DNA from: Lachnospiraceae oral taxon 107 str. F0167
GTDB taxonomy: Bacteria > Bacillota > Clostridia > Lachnospirales > Lachnospiraceae
DNA: 44,996 bases
Reading direction: 5' to 3'
NCBI GenBank assembly: GCA_000209465.1
Contig: GL890589.1
Location: 1 to 44,996 of the forward strand
A model generated the notes under the pieces. That model searched no databases, had not been told where the DNA came from, and saw nothing but the letters and a program-made list of their open reading frames with translations. The translations under genes and the position numbers were made by a program. Below are positions 6,487 through 15,092 of this stretch, piece by piece; the stretch's first letter is position 1; every line of letters begins with the position of its first letter.

Positions 6487-8631
6487 GTGGTACAAAAGAA
6501 TAGATACGAATCAATAAATCGGGGTTCGATGTTAGATGTGATGAATTATAGTTTCACAGTTACTCAAAATTGCAATTTGGCATGTAAGTATTGTTATGAA
6601 AAGAAAAATAATGATAGCAGAATGTCGATAAAAGTTGCAAAAGATGCTGTAGATTTTGCTTTGCGTTATGGTCAACATACGAACAGGGCAAGATTTGACT
6701 TCATGGGTGGAGAGCCTTTGCTTGAAATTAATATGATAGATGAGTTGATGGACTATATTAAGTTTAAATTATATGAAGAAAACCATAGGTGGTTTGGGAA
6801 TTGTAGTTTTGACTTGACAACAAATGGTGTATTATATGGTTCTGACGATGTTCAAAGGTTTGTAAAGAAAAACTTAAATTGCTTAAATATCAGCATGACA
6901 ATTGATGGAACAAAAGAAAAACATGATATGAATCGTATTTTTAGAAATGGAGAAGGTTCATTTGAAAGTGTATTGAAGAATGTTCCACTTTGGCTTGAAC
7001 AATTTCCAACTGCTGGAACAAAAGTTACATTTGCAAGTGCAGATTTGAAGTACTTAAAAGATAGTTTAATATTTCTCAATTCTCTTGGTATACAAGAGAT
7101 TATGGCTACTCTCGTGAATGAGGATGTATGGTCCGATGGAGATGAGGTCATATATGAGAGGCAACTTTGTGAGCTTGCAGATTATATGGTAGAGAATGAT
7201 TGTCCAACAGATTTTGCAGGAGGACAATTTTCAGAAAATATAGGTTTACCGTACACTAAAAACCGATTAAAAGTAAATTGGTGTAATTGTGGAGAGAATA
7301 ACTTTGAAATTGATTTTAAGGGGAATTTGTATCCATGCGTGAGATTTCTGCCATTCACACTTTCTAAAAATGAGAGAATCATTGGTAACATTTATGAAGG
7401 TGTGAATATAAATAAGCTAAGACCTTTTGAGGTATTGAATTTTGTGAATCAAAGCACAGAAGAATGTTTAAAATGTCCTGTGGCGAATGGATGTGGTTGG
7501 TGTGTTGGAAACAACTACAACAATGATGTTGGAAATACGATTTTCAGCAGATCTACAGCTATTTGTAAGATGCATAAAGCTAGGGCAAGAGCAAATGACT
7601 ATTATTGGGCAAAACTTAGAACAAATAAGGGAATTGTAAGAAAAAATATACCCAATTTAGATAGGAAAAGGTTCCAATATATTATGTTGAGTGATGACTC
7701 AGTAGGTTATTGTTTCGAGATGGAAAAGAAGAGAAAATCCAGTGCGATGAGTATTGACACATTTAGAGCAGCATTGAGGTTTGCCAGAATGAATTTTTAT
7801 ACTCCTGTAATTTTGTATGATGAAAGAGAACTGGATCAAAATTTTGAAAAAGAGCTGTTACAGTATGAGGTCATGAGAATAAAGCCTATTTCAAGAATCT
7901 CTAAAGGAGATGACGCAATTGCTGTCATGGGGATAGAAGATATTAGTAAAGTTGATGTAAATAAATTGATGATGCAGGTAATTCTTCATATCTCACAAAA
8001 GGATTTAAATATATTGAGTGAATCATGTTCAAAAATTTTTAAGGGTTCTAGAAAAATACATTTAATATTAGATGATTGGTATTGTATGAATGAGAAGAGT
8101 TATATGATATATAAGTCGGAACTAGAGAAAATCTCCGAAATAATTGTTTCTTATGCAAAAAATAAGAAATATCGTCAAATAAATGTATTGACAGATATAA
8201 TGATTAGTAGTGATAAAATGAATTGTGGTGCAGGTTATAGTAGCATGTTGGTTGCTCCAAATGGAGAATTGTACCCATGTTCCGGTTTTTATTATAGTGA
8301 TAGCTATGATAAGATTGGTGATGTTAACTCAGGCATCATAAAAGATTCAAATAAATACAATATGTCTGATGCTCCGATCTGCTCACGTTGCGATATAAGT
8401 AACTGCAATATTTGTGTTCTTAATAACATTCAGGAAACAAAGGAGTACAGAGTACCATCTATTGAGCAATGCAGCATTAAAAATATGGAAAAAACTATTA
8501 GTGTAGAATTACAAAAAAGATTGTTGGAGCTTGACCCTTCAACACCATTTGGAAGGAATATATTGAAAGAAAGTGAGTATGTAGAAGCCATAGATTCTAT
8601 AATAACCGAAAAATATATGCAATATAGATAA
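6487..8631 (+). CDS. Fused radical SAM/SPASM maturase for a CXXX-repeat-type peptide
   Basis: 714 residues from GTG 6487, chosen because AAGGAGG ends seven bases upstream; an ATG at 6436 in frame has no RBS. The radical SAM domain carries Cys29-x3-Cys33-x2-Cys36 (QNCNLACKYCYE), then a GGEP motif (FMGGEPLL). A first SPASM-type cluster region lies at about 265-370 (CNCGENNF, GNLYPC, CLKCPVANGCGWC, AICKMH). From about residue 390 comes a second module (IMLSDDSVGYCFE ... MSIDTFRAALRFA) resembling the separate CXXX-repeat peptide maturase proteins. It ends in a second Cys-rich region (CGAGYSSM, GELYPCSGF, ICSRCDISNCNIC) at about 579-665 but has no CX3CX2C. In relatives I recall, these are two proteins. 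The likely role is thioether or other crosslinking of the C-x-G core encoded at 8994. Confidence 0.85.
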   Translation: MVQKNRYESINRGSMLDVMNYSFTVTQNCNLACKYCYEKKNNDSRMSIKVAKDAVDFALRYGQHTNRARFDFMGGEPLLEINMIDELMDYIKFKLYEENHRWFGNCSFDLTTNGVLYGSDDVQRFVKKNLNCLNISMTIDGTKEKHDMNRIFRNGEGSFESVLKNVPLWLEQFPTAGTKVTFASADLKYLKDSLIFLNSLGIQEIMATLVNEDVWSDGDEVIYERQLCELADYMVENDCPTDFAGGQFSENIGLPYTKNRLKVNWCNCGENNFEIDFKGNLYPCVRFLPFTLSKNERIIGNIYEGVNINKLRPFEVLNFVNQSTEECLKCPVANGCGWCVGNNYNNDVGNTIFSRSTAICKMHKARARANDYYWAKLRTNKGIVRKNIPNLDRKRFQYIMLSDDSVGYCFEMEKKRKSSAMSIDTFRAALRFARMNFYTPVILYDERELDQNFEKELLQYEVMRIKPISRISKGDDAIAVMGIEDISKVDVNKLMMQVILHISQKDLNILSESCSKIFKGSRKIHLILDDWYCMNEKSYMIYKSELEKISEIIVSYAKNKKYRQINVLTDIMISSDKMNCGAGYSSMLVAPNGELYPCSGFYYSDSYDKIGDVNSGIIKDSNKYNMSDAPICSRCDISNCNICVLNNIQETKEYRVPSIEQCSIKNMEKTISVELQKRLLELDPSTPFGRNILKESEYVEAIDSIITEKYMQYR

Positions 8632-8644
8632 GGGAGTTAATGCT

Positions 8645-8908
8645 ATGAATAAAAACACAACATATATACCTATTGAAATGGCATACAGAGCAAGGGAAAT
8701 TTATGGAAGACAAAGGGCATTGAAAGACTTGTTGTTGAGTCTTCCGTTTCATGATGAAAAATGCCATTTGAAAGAAAAGATAGAGGGAGAAATAGAAGAT
8801 GTTGCTTTCGACATAGAAGATTGGTGGGCTAGCATTAGCAAAATAACTAGTAAAACATTTTCCGAAAATGCAGAAATTTTTTTCGACAGTGCTACTATTG
8901 TTGATTGA
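8645..8908 (+). CDS. Small CXXX-repeat peptide modification-system protein
   Basis: 87 residues. No catalytic motif is visible. The C-terminal part (EDWWASISKITSKTFSENAEIFFDSATIV) resembles the small accessory protein found beside CXXX-repeat radical SAM maturases, in which a WW pair precedes a short Glu/Asp-rich end. The position supports this: it starts 13 bases after the maturase stop and precedes the precursor gene. A precursor-binding or chaperone role is possible but not shown. The family link is by recollection of the pattern and needs a profile search. Confidence 0.6.
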   Translation: MNKNTTYIPIEMAYRAREIYGRQRALKDLLLSLPFHDEKCHLKEKIEGEIEDVAFDIEDWWASISKITSKTFSENAEIFFDSATIVD

Positions 8909-8948
8909 TTCAAGATTCTTTTTAATAGAATTCTTGTGATTAATATTA

Positions 8949-8965
8949 GATTAGTTTTTCTAATC
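8949..8965 (+). promoter_or_regulatory. Short hairpin in the precursor leader region
   Basis: GATTAG (8949-8954), five T, CTAATC (8960-8965) is a perfect 6-bp hairpin. It lies 28 bases before the precursor start and just ahead of the GGAAAGGAGG ribosome site. An imperfect longer hairpin (around 8909-8937) precedes it. It could be an mRNA-processing or stability element that raises precursor expression relative to the maturase; this is inference. Confidence 0.35.
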
Positions 8966-8993
8966 AAAATTTTGTGGAAAGGAGGAAAAAAAC

Positions 8994-9131
8994 ATGCTAA
9001 GTAATGATTACATTATTGGAGCCGACAACGAAGGCTTAGATGAAGTAGTTCCATTAGGATGTTGGGGCTGTGGTGGTTGCAAGGGTTGCTCCGGTTGCTC
9101 TGGCTGTAAAGGTACATCAAGAAGAAGCTAA
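8994..9131 (+). CDS. RiPP precursor with six C-x-G triplets
   Basis: 45 residues from ATG 8994, behind a very strong GGAAAGGAGG site. An acidic leader (MLSNDYIIGADNEGLDEVVP) is followed by a core reading CWG-CGG-CKG-CSG-CSG-CKG, then TSRRS. Six Cys are spaced every third residue, each followed by any residue and Gly. The gene is next to a radical SAM maturase and its small partner, so it is the obvious substrate. The triplet period differs from the four-residue CXXX period I know for this maturase class. There is no GG cleavage site at the leader/core border (VVPLG-C). The mature product is probably a compact multiply crosslinked peptide; activity is unknown. Confidence 0.88.
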   Translation: MLSNDYIIGADNEGLDEVVPLGCWGCGGCKGCSGCSGCKGTSRRS

Positions 9132-9269
9132 GTATTAGAGAGAAATTGTGAGATTGTGTGTAAATGCAGATGATATATCAGTTTGCAGCTTATATGCAAT
9201 CTCCTTATCTTATAGTTGGAAAATATTATTTTTTGAAATTACCATGAAGAGAGAATTGAGAGCAAGAAA

Positions 9270-10961
9270 ATGAAAAAGATGATGCAAATTTTAAAGAGTA
9301 TGTTTCCGTATTTATCCAGACATAGAGCTACCTTTATGTCAGTTATATGTTTTACATTTATAGGGAAATTTACGGAGTTAATTCAGCCTTTTTTGGTAGG
9401 AAATATAATTGATCATGTTACAAAAGGGGATTTTACTGGCATAGATATATTGATTATTAGTATTTGCATTGTAGGGGTAACATCATCATTCCTAACTTAT
9501 TTTTCTACATTTCAATTAACTAAAATGAGCATAGAAGTTTCTGCTGATTTAAAGACAGATTTTTATAATGATATGATAATGCTCGGAATGGAAAAATTTG
9601 ATAAAATTCAATCTGGAAAATTTTTATCAAGATACGAAACAGATATCAACAGCGTCGCAGAGTTTTTGTCTAGTCATTTTGTGAATTTTGTGATGAATTT
9701 TTTTAGTACGCTAATTATAATATATTTTTCGTTTTCAATAAGTGTAGTTATGACATTTATAGTTCTTCTGTTTTTGCCAATTAGTCTAGTGATTGAATAT
9801 TTCTTCTCTACAAAAATAAAAAAGATTATCCAAATCATTAGAGGAAAAAATGAAAAATATTTGACACTTTTTAATGAAACAATAAATGGTATTGTTGAAA
9901 TAAAACATTTGCAGAGAGAATGTTTGTTCAAAGAAAAGATGGCAAACCATCAAAAAAGTTTTATGAAAGATTTAGTAGGTCTAAGTGCTACCAGAAATAT
10001 TGGTAATTTTTCTAAAAAAACTGTATTTATAGCATTAGAGTTTTTGATATTTATTGTAGGAGTACACTATATTAAATCAAATGGGTTAAGCATTGGTGTA
10101 TTTATTGCATTTTCAAATTATGCAGCACATTTAAACAATACCATGTCAACAACAATTAGAACATTAGGATATTTTAATGAAGTATCAGTTTCTATAAATA
10201 GAATACAAGAAGTTAGAAAGTCTATGATAACTCATGAGAATGAGAATAAAAGTGTTCTCGAACAAGAAGATATATTTAAAGAAAGCGATATATATTTTCG
10301 AGATGTGGATTTTGCATATGATGAAAAACGCATGGTATTTAAAAAACTTAATTTGACACTGGATCACATCAACTCAAATGTTATTGTTGGTGACAGTGGA
10401 TTAGGAAAGTCTACATTGTTTAAGATATTACTAAAATTATATCCGGTAAAAAGAGGAGATGTTATTATTGGTAATTTAAGTATATCTGATATTTCTGCCA
10501 ATGAAATTAGAAAGAACATAGCATATATCCCTCATAATCCTTATTTTTTTAATGTTAGCATTAAGGAGAACATCTTATATGCTAATCCCAATATAAAAGA
10601 TAATGAAATAATAGATATATTAAATAAGGTCAATTTATATGAATATATATCTTTACTGCCTAATGGCATAAATACGATTATTCAGGAATCAGGTAAAAAT
10701 TTTTCGGAAGGACAAAAACAGAGGTTAAATATCGCAAGAGCAATAGCCAAAAAACCAAGTATTTTTCTTTTTGATGAGCCTACATCTGCTCTTGATTTAG
10801 AGAATAGAAATGATATATTAAAAATTATTGATGAAATAAACAAAGATAGTACGGTTGTAATAATAACTCATGACAGGGATATTGCCGAACAACTCAGTCA
10901 AAGCATTTTGATTGAGCTAAATAAAAGAGCATCTTTTGAGGAGGGTATAGAATATGAATAA
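9270..10961 (+). CDS. ABC exporter, fused membrane and ATPase domains
   Basis: 563 residues. An N-terminal ABC-transporter membrane domain (about 1-310, six segments) is followed by a nucleotide-binding domain with Walker A GDSGLGKST, signature FSEGQKQRL and Walker B IFLFDEPTSALD. This is the half-transporter (homodimer) layout of peptide and lipid exporters. No C39 peptidase domain precedes the membrane part, so if it exports the C-x-G peptide the leader must be removed by another protease. It lies 138 bases after the precursor gene and overlaps the next ABC gene by eight bases, suggesting one operon. Confidence 0.88.
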   Translation: MKKMMQILKSMFPYLSRHRATFMSVICFTFIGKFTELIQPFLVGNIIDHVTKGDFTGIDILIISICIVGVTSSFLTYFSTFQLTKMSIEVSADLKTDFYNDMIMLGMEKFDKIQSGKFLSRYETDINSVAEFLSSHFVNFVMNFFSTLIIIYFSFSISVVMTFIVLLFLPISLVIEYFFSTKIKKIIQIIRGKNEKYLTLFNETINGIVEIKHLQRECLFKEKMANHQKSFMKDLVGLSATRNIGNFSKKTVFIALEFLIFIVGVHYIKSNGLSIGVFIAFSNYAAHLNNTMSTTIRTLGYFNEVSVSINRIQEVRKSMITHENENKSVLEQEDIFKESDIYFRDVDFAYDEKRMVFKKLNLTLDHINSNVIVGDSGLGKSTLFKILLKLYPVKRGDVIIGNLSISDISANEIRKNIAYIPHNPYFFNVSIKENILYANPNIKDNEIIDILNKVNLYEYISLLPNGINTIIQESGKNFSEGQKQRLNIARAIAKKPSIFLFDEPTSALDLENRNDILKIIDEINKDSTVVIITHDRDIAEQLSQSILIELNKRASFEEGIEYE

Positions 10962-11694
10962 AATAGAAATTTTAAATTTGAAAAAATCTGTAAAAACAGA
11001 GAAAACCACAAAAGATATTCTTTGTAATCTTACATTAACCATTCCTAAGGGAGAAGTTTTTTGCATAATGGGCTCATCAGGAAGTGGAAAAAGTACATTG
11101 CTTAAGATATTGGGTGGTATGGATAGTATAAGTGAAGGCGAAGTTATTTTTTTTGAGAAAAAAATGACCTCTTTTGATGAGTCGGATTATGAAAGACATC
11201 GTAGAGATGACATAGGGTATATTTTTCAAGATTTTAATTTACTTGATGGTCTTACAATAAAAGAGAACATAATTTTACCATTGACATTACAAAATTGCGG
11301 ACCAGAGATAATAGAAGCAAGATATAAAAATCTTTTGGGCTTTTTAGATATAAAAGATTTTGAAAATAGCAAACCAGATAAAGTATCCGGTGGAGAACAA
11401 CAAAGAGCGACAATTGGGCGTGCATTAATAAAATCACCAAAGGTGATTTTGGCTGATGAACCGACCGGCAGTTTGGATACCAGGAACATGAAATCCTTTA
11501 TAGAATTAGTAAAAAATGTAAATCAAAGATTCTATACGACAGTGGTCATTGTGACTCATGATACTTTTGTGGCAAGTAACTGTGATACAGTGGCATTTAT
11601 TGAAGACGGACACATTGGAGAGATTATACATAAGTCTGATTTTCAAGAGGATTTCCATAATAAAATCATAAAAATATTTACACAAGTGAGGTAA
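10954..11694 (+). CDS. ABC transporter ATP-binding protein (BceA/LolD type)
   Basis: 246 residues. Walker A is GSSGSGKST, Q-loop YIFQDFNLLDGLT, signature VSGGEQQRATIGRAL, Walker B VILADEPTGSLD, followed by the switch His in IVTHD. The sequence style (ADEPTGSLD) is that of the MacB/LolD/BceA group that pairs with FtsX-type permeases. It overlaps the exporter gene by eight bases and the permease begins six bases past its stop. Likely role: energising the 11701 permease for self-protection against the peptide, or for antimicrobial-peptide resistance. Confidence 0.88.
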   Translation: MNKIEILNLKKSVKTEKTTKDILCNLTLTIPKGEVFCIMGSSGSGKSTLLKILGGMDSISEGEVIFFEKKMTSFDESDYERHRRDDIGYIFQDFNLLDGLTIKENIILPLTLQNCGPEIIEARYKNLLGFLDIKDFENSKPDKVSGGEQQRATIGRALIKSPKVILADEPTGSLDTRNMKSFIELVKNVNQRFYTTVVIVTHDTFVASNCDTVAFIEDGHIGEIIHKSDFQEDFHNKIIKIFTQVR

Positions 11695-11700
11695 TTAGGT

Positions 11701-13593
11701 ATGGGAATTGATTTAAATAAAATAGTCAGTTTTCGTAAATACTACAACTCTTTTATGTTGTTCGGAATATTGATTGCCGTATTTCAAATGTTTATACAGT
11801 TTAATTTTAATGCCGATGCAATAAAAATAATGAGTGAGGTAGACTATACAATACCTATATGGTTTACATCTTTAAATATCATCATGATATTATTTTTGTT
11901 TGTTTATCAGCATTATATTAGTCTATATATTTTTGATGAGCAAGTAAAAAAAATTGGTATTTTATTTGGAACTGGAGTTAATAAGGGATATCTTTGTAAA
12001 TATCTATATAAAAAGTGGTGTTATTTTTTCCTGATTTCAGTGATTGGTGGGATTTCGCTTGGAACAGTCTTTTATGTTTTGATATTTCATGTACTAAAAA
12101 TAGGAGATTTTATTTTGGTAAAGGACATATCTGTTGTCGGGAGTTCAACGACTTTTGCAGTAGTTTTGATAACTTATATTGTAAATATTATTTATAGGAT
12201 AAGATTTATAAAAAAATCTGAAATCAAGGAACTGCTTACCTATGAAAGGAAAGTAAAAAAAGTTAAATATCCTAAGATATACACTGCATTGGGTGTGGTA
12301 TCTCTTTTAGTCGGAATATATTTTTTAAAGATTTACCAAGTGACATCCTATGGAGTTCTCATAGCACTTATACCTATACTCTGCTTTACTCTAGCCGCAT
12401 ACTTTCTGATAATGACTTTTTCGGATTGGTATGAGGGGCTTCTTTCCTTATCTTTGAAGAAATACTTAAAAAGACTTTTCTTTATTTCAAGGTTGAGGAT
12501 TGAGTATAAAGATTATGCCAAGTTACTTGTTTTATGTGCAACAAGTATTATTTTTGGCTTATATATTTTATTTATGAATATTGCTATGTCAATAACACCG
12601 ATAGAAAATTATGATGTAGAAAATCCATATGATTTTGTTGCTGTTATAGATGGAATCAATGATGAGAAACTGAACGATATTCAAAAATTTGAGCTCGAAT
12701 TTACTGAGCAAATCGAAAGTTCTCAAATGCTTTATATTCAAGAGGCAAAAATAAAATGGGATAATGATGATTACAACTATTCTATAAATATAATGTCGGA
12801 AAAAAATTACAGTGATTTGACAGGTAAGTCCTTGGGGATTTCAGGCAATGAAGCTATAGTGTTGACCCAGATGAGTGAAGACAACTATTCAATGAGTATT
12901 TCAAAAGAAAACGGAGTGAAATGGGGATTTCAACCACCTGGAGATACCGAGGTGAAGATAAATGAACAAATCTATAATTTTAAGATTGTCGGGGAAATAT
13001 GGGAAGAAGTGTATAACATAGAAAGGCAAGATAAAAGGACATACATCATTCCGGATAAATATTATGAAAGCCTATTTGTAGATGGAAAAAAACAGAGTGT
13101 GCAGTATTTTGTCAAAGTTAAGGAAGAATTTAGAGAAACTCATACAGACACAATGTTTTCAAATCTCAAGAAAATTGCTGATAATGTAACAGCAAAATCA
13201 GATGTATTGAATTTCAAAAAAGAAAATAGATATGCAGTATCGGTATTGTTGTTTGTTCCGATAGTTTTGATTTTTATTGCACTTTCAGGACTTATCTCTT
13301 TAAGATTGGATCAAAATTTTAGAAAGAACAAACTTAAATATAAGCGATTACTATACTTGGGATATACGAATATACAGGTCTTGTCTGAGCTAAAAAAAGA
13401 AATATTCATGTTATTTTTTATTCCATTTATATTGGGAACGATTTTGTCGGTTATATATACAATATTTTCTATAAATCAAATAAATACAAGTTTACTTGTA
13501 GTTATATGTACAGCTACATTGATATTCTCTTGTATAGAGATTATTTTCTACAAATTAGCTATAATATTTTTGAAGAAGAACATTACTTTATAA
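11701..13593 (+). CDS. FtsX-type ABC permease, BceB-like
   Basis: 630 residues. Four membrane segments occur in the first 235 residues and more follow near 240-310. A large soluble loop (about 318-500, Asp/Glu-rich, extracellular) precedes the last membrane block (about 515-625). The size and the large late loop fit BceB/VraG-type permeases, which with a BceA ATPase confer resistance to peptides acting on lipid-linked wall precursors. No dedicated BceRS two-component pair is present. Placement at the end of the RiPP operon points to immunity; this is inference from position. Confidence 0.8.
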   Translation: MGIDLNKIVSFRKYYNSFMLFGILIAVFQMFIQFNFNADAIKIMSEVDYTIPIWFTSLNIIMILFLFVYQHYISLYIFDEQVKKIGILFGTGVNKGYLCKYLYKKWCYFFLISVIGGISLGTVFYVLIFHVLKIGDFILVKDISVVGSSTTFAVVLITYIVNIIYRIRFIKKSEIKELLTYERKVKKVKYPKIYTALGVVSLLVGIYFLKIYQVTSYGVLIALIPILCFTLAAYFLIMTFSDWYEGLLSLSLKKYLKRLFFISRLRIEYKDYAKLLVLCATSIIFGLYILFMNIAMSITPIENYDVENPYDFVAVIDGINDEKLNDIQKFELEFTEQIESSQMLYIQEAKIKWDNDDYNYSINIMSEKNYSDLTGKSLGISGNEAIVLTQMSEDNYSMSISKENGVKWGFQPPGDTEVKINEQIYNFKIVGEIWEEVYNIERQDKRTYIIPDKYYESLFVDGKKQSVQYFVKVKEEFRETHTDTMFSNLKKIADNVTAKSDVLNFKKENRYAVSVLLFVPIVLIFIALSGLISLRLDQNFRKNKLKYKRLLYLGYTNIQVLSELKKEIFMLFFIPFILGTILSVIYTIFSINQINTSLLVVICTATLIFSCIEIIFYKLAIIFLKKNITL

Positions 13594-13847
13594 TTCCTTT
13601 GTGTAGCACACATTTATTTAAGATAGATACTGTTCAGGTTTAAAGTGAAAATTTGGTGATATAAGAAACTTATGCTGTAGAGATGATTCAATATCTGATG
13701 GTTGGTTCAAAGCTAAACAGAGTTGTGACAGTTTAGCACTAAAAGGAAATTAGATATGTTTAATTTAAGGATAGAAGAACTTTGTTGTTATAATTTTAAC
13801 TCCAGTTTTTAAATTACATATATCTAAAATATATTTTATATTTCATA

Positions 13848-13887
13848 GAGGACTTTGCATGTCAAAATGCAGAAGTCCTCCTTTTTT
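13848..13887 (+). terminator. Terminator after the RiPP operon
   Basis: GAGGACTTTGCAT (13848-13860) pairs with ATGCAGAAGTCCTC (13867-13880) through a short gtcaaa loop with one bulged base, followed by CTTTTTT. This is a strong intrinsic terminator. About 250 bases between the permease stop and this hairpin hold no recognisable gene. Confidence 0.85.
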
Positions 13888-13936
13888 GTTCAAAAAATTG
13901 TATTTGAAATTTTGGATAAAAAGGAGGATTTCACAA

Positions 13937-14335
13937 ATGACAGATGATAGAAAATATATCTATGTAAAAGGTGAAAAGATATATGTATCCGATGAAATAT
14001 ATAAAGCATATAAGAAGCAAGTTAATCATGAGGCTTATTTAAATAAATCAGATAAAAAACATAAGGTTTATGGGTATGAGGATTACAAGATTGATTTGAA
14101 TTCCGTTGTAGATGAAGATGTGGATATCGAAAAAATCATTGAAACTAAAATGAGAATCAAGGATCTATATCAGGCACTGCGAAAGCTAAATGATGAAGAG
14201 CTAAAGGTGATATATTCTTTGTATTTCAAAAAAATGACTATTCGTGATTTAGCAAAAGAGCAACAGGTATCTTCTAAGAAGATTTTTAGTTTTAGAAATA
14301 AGATTTTAAAAAAGCTAAGAGAGATACTTAAATAG
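13937..14335 (+). CDS. Sigma-70 region-4-like regulator of an integrative element
   Basis: 132 residues from ATG 13937, which follows AAGGAGG; a longer frame from 13859 runs through the terminator and is unlikely. The C-terminal half (LYQALRKLNDEELKVIYSLYFKKMTIRDLAKEQQVSSKKIFSFRNKILKKLREIL) has the helix-turn-helix layout of sigma region 4. Similar small sigma-like proteins sit before the integrase end of Tn916/Tn1549-type and serine-recombinase elements, where they control excision or transfer genes. It is followed by its own terminator. Confidence 0.75.
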   Translation: MTDDRKYIYVKGEKIYVSDEIYKAYKKQVNHEAYLNKSDKKHKVYGYEDYKIDLNSVVDEDVDIEKIIETKMRIKDLYQALRKLNDEELKVIYSLYFKKMTIRDLAKEQQVSSKKIFSFRNKILKKLREILK

Positions 14336-14344
14336 CAACTAATG

Positions 14345-14387
14345 AGTAGGGAGCAGACCGGAGTTGTAGTTTGTTCCCTACTTTTTT
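14345..14387 (+). terminator. Terminator after the sigma-like gene
   Basis: AGTAGGGAGCA (14345-14355) pairs with TGTTCCCTACT (14372-14382) with one G-T pair, followed by a run of six T. Intrinsic terminator ten bases past the stop codon. Confidence 0.8.
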
Positions 14388-14519
14388 AAAAAAATTTTTA
14401 AAAAGTGGAAACAAAAGCATCTGAAAGTAAGGTTTATATATAGAGGGGAAAATTTCACCTTTGGAAAACTGAATATATTTTTGAAAATATAAGAATCTTG
14501 TACCTTGAAAGCTAAATAG

Positions 14520-14843
14520 ACCCAAACAGGACATTAACCATTTATGGAGCATCTGTCAACAAACGCTAAGACCTTTCTGCTGAGAAGATTAGGATTTTAG
14601 GGAATAACCATGTACAATCTGGCAATCTCGGTTTAAACACATACTTGCAAATACAAAGGATAAAAGAAAGTGAGCGACAAATTTGTACGACAAAAAATAG
14701 GTTTGGCAGCCTATTTGCGATGATGTAAATGGGGATAATGATACTTCTTTAGTGAAAGCCGGCTCATCTTGAAAAGAGGCGGAGGTGAAATTCCTATGTT
14801 GTCAGCCAAGACACCTGTTAATGTCAGAAAACTTAAAGACATT
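14520..14843 (+). other. Gene-free stretch with hairpins; possible structured RNA or recombination site
   Basis: About 500 bases (14388-14896) separate the sigma-like gene from the next ORF. They hold no convincing reading frame and are richer in G and C than their surroundings. Visible structure: AAATAGG/CCTATTT (14695-14701 with 14710-14716), the palindrome ACAAATTTGT near 14678-14687, AGCCGGCT near 14758-14765, and AATGTC/GACATT (14820-14825 with 14838-14843). The segment between 14755 and 14815 (ggcggaggtgaaattcct and neighbours) reads like conserved non-coding RNA. It could be a regulatory RNA controlling the recombinase or a folded attachment region. No family recognised. Confidence 0.35.
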
Positions 14844-14896
14844 TGAATTTTAAAAATCAGGGTAAACATACTTATAATAGAAATACAAGGAGATTT

Positions 14897-15055
14897 ATGA
14901 AAAGCGATATAACAAAATTACAGATTAATACAATTATAGCTTTAGCATTGATGAGATATTTATACAGAAAAAGAGAAATATCAGAAAAGGTTTATCGAAA
15001 AATCTTACAAAAGTATGGAAAGGTATTGATTGCCAAAGAGAGTAAATTATGTTAA
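14897..15055 (+). CDS. Small protein upstream of the recombinase
   Basis: 52 residues from ATG 14897, chosen because AAGGAG sits just before it; an in-frame start at 14843 has none. The sequence KSDITKLQINTIIALALMRYLYRKREISEKVYRKILQKYGK is helical, with a hydrophobic stretch followed by a short basic tail. It resembles the small SHOCT-like proteins that often precede large serine recombinases in Clostridia, possibly directionality or accessory factors. It ends 37 bases before the recombinase. Function unproven. Confidence 0.6.
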   Translation: MKSDITKLQINTIIALALMRYLYRKREISEKVYRKILQKYGKVLIAKESKLC

Positions 15056-15092
15056 TATAAAATAACAAAACGAGGAGTACAAAAAAGATGAA

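Noticed and set aside
9270-10961. Bacteriocin exporter with C39 leader peptidase
   Set aside because: The protein starts directly with membrane segments; there is no N-terminal Cys-protease domain.
13859-13936. N-terminal extension of the sigma-like gene
   Set aside because: It runs through the terminator hairpin and its T-run, and an AAGGAGG site directly precedes the ATG at 13937.
14520-14843. Group II intron
   Set aside because: A gtgagcgac-like start and stems drew attention, but there is no reverse transcriptase ORF and no recognisable domain V hairpin.
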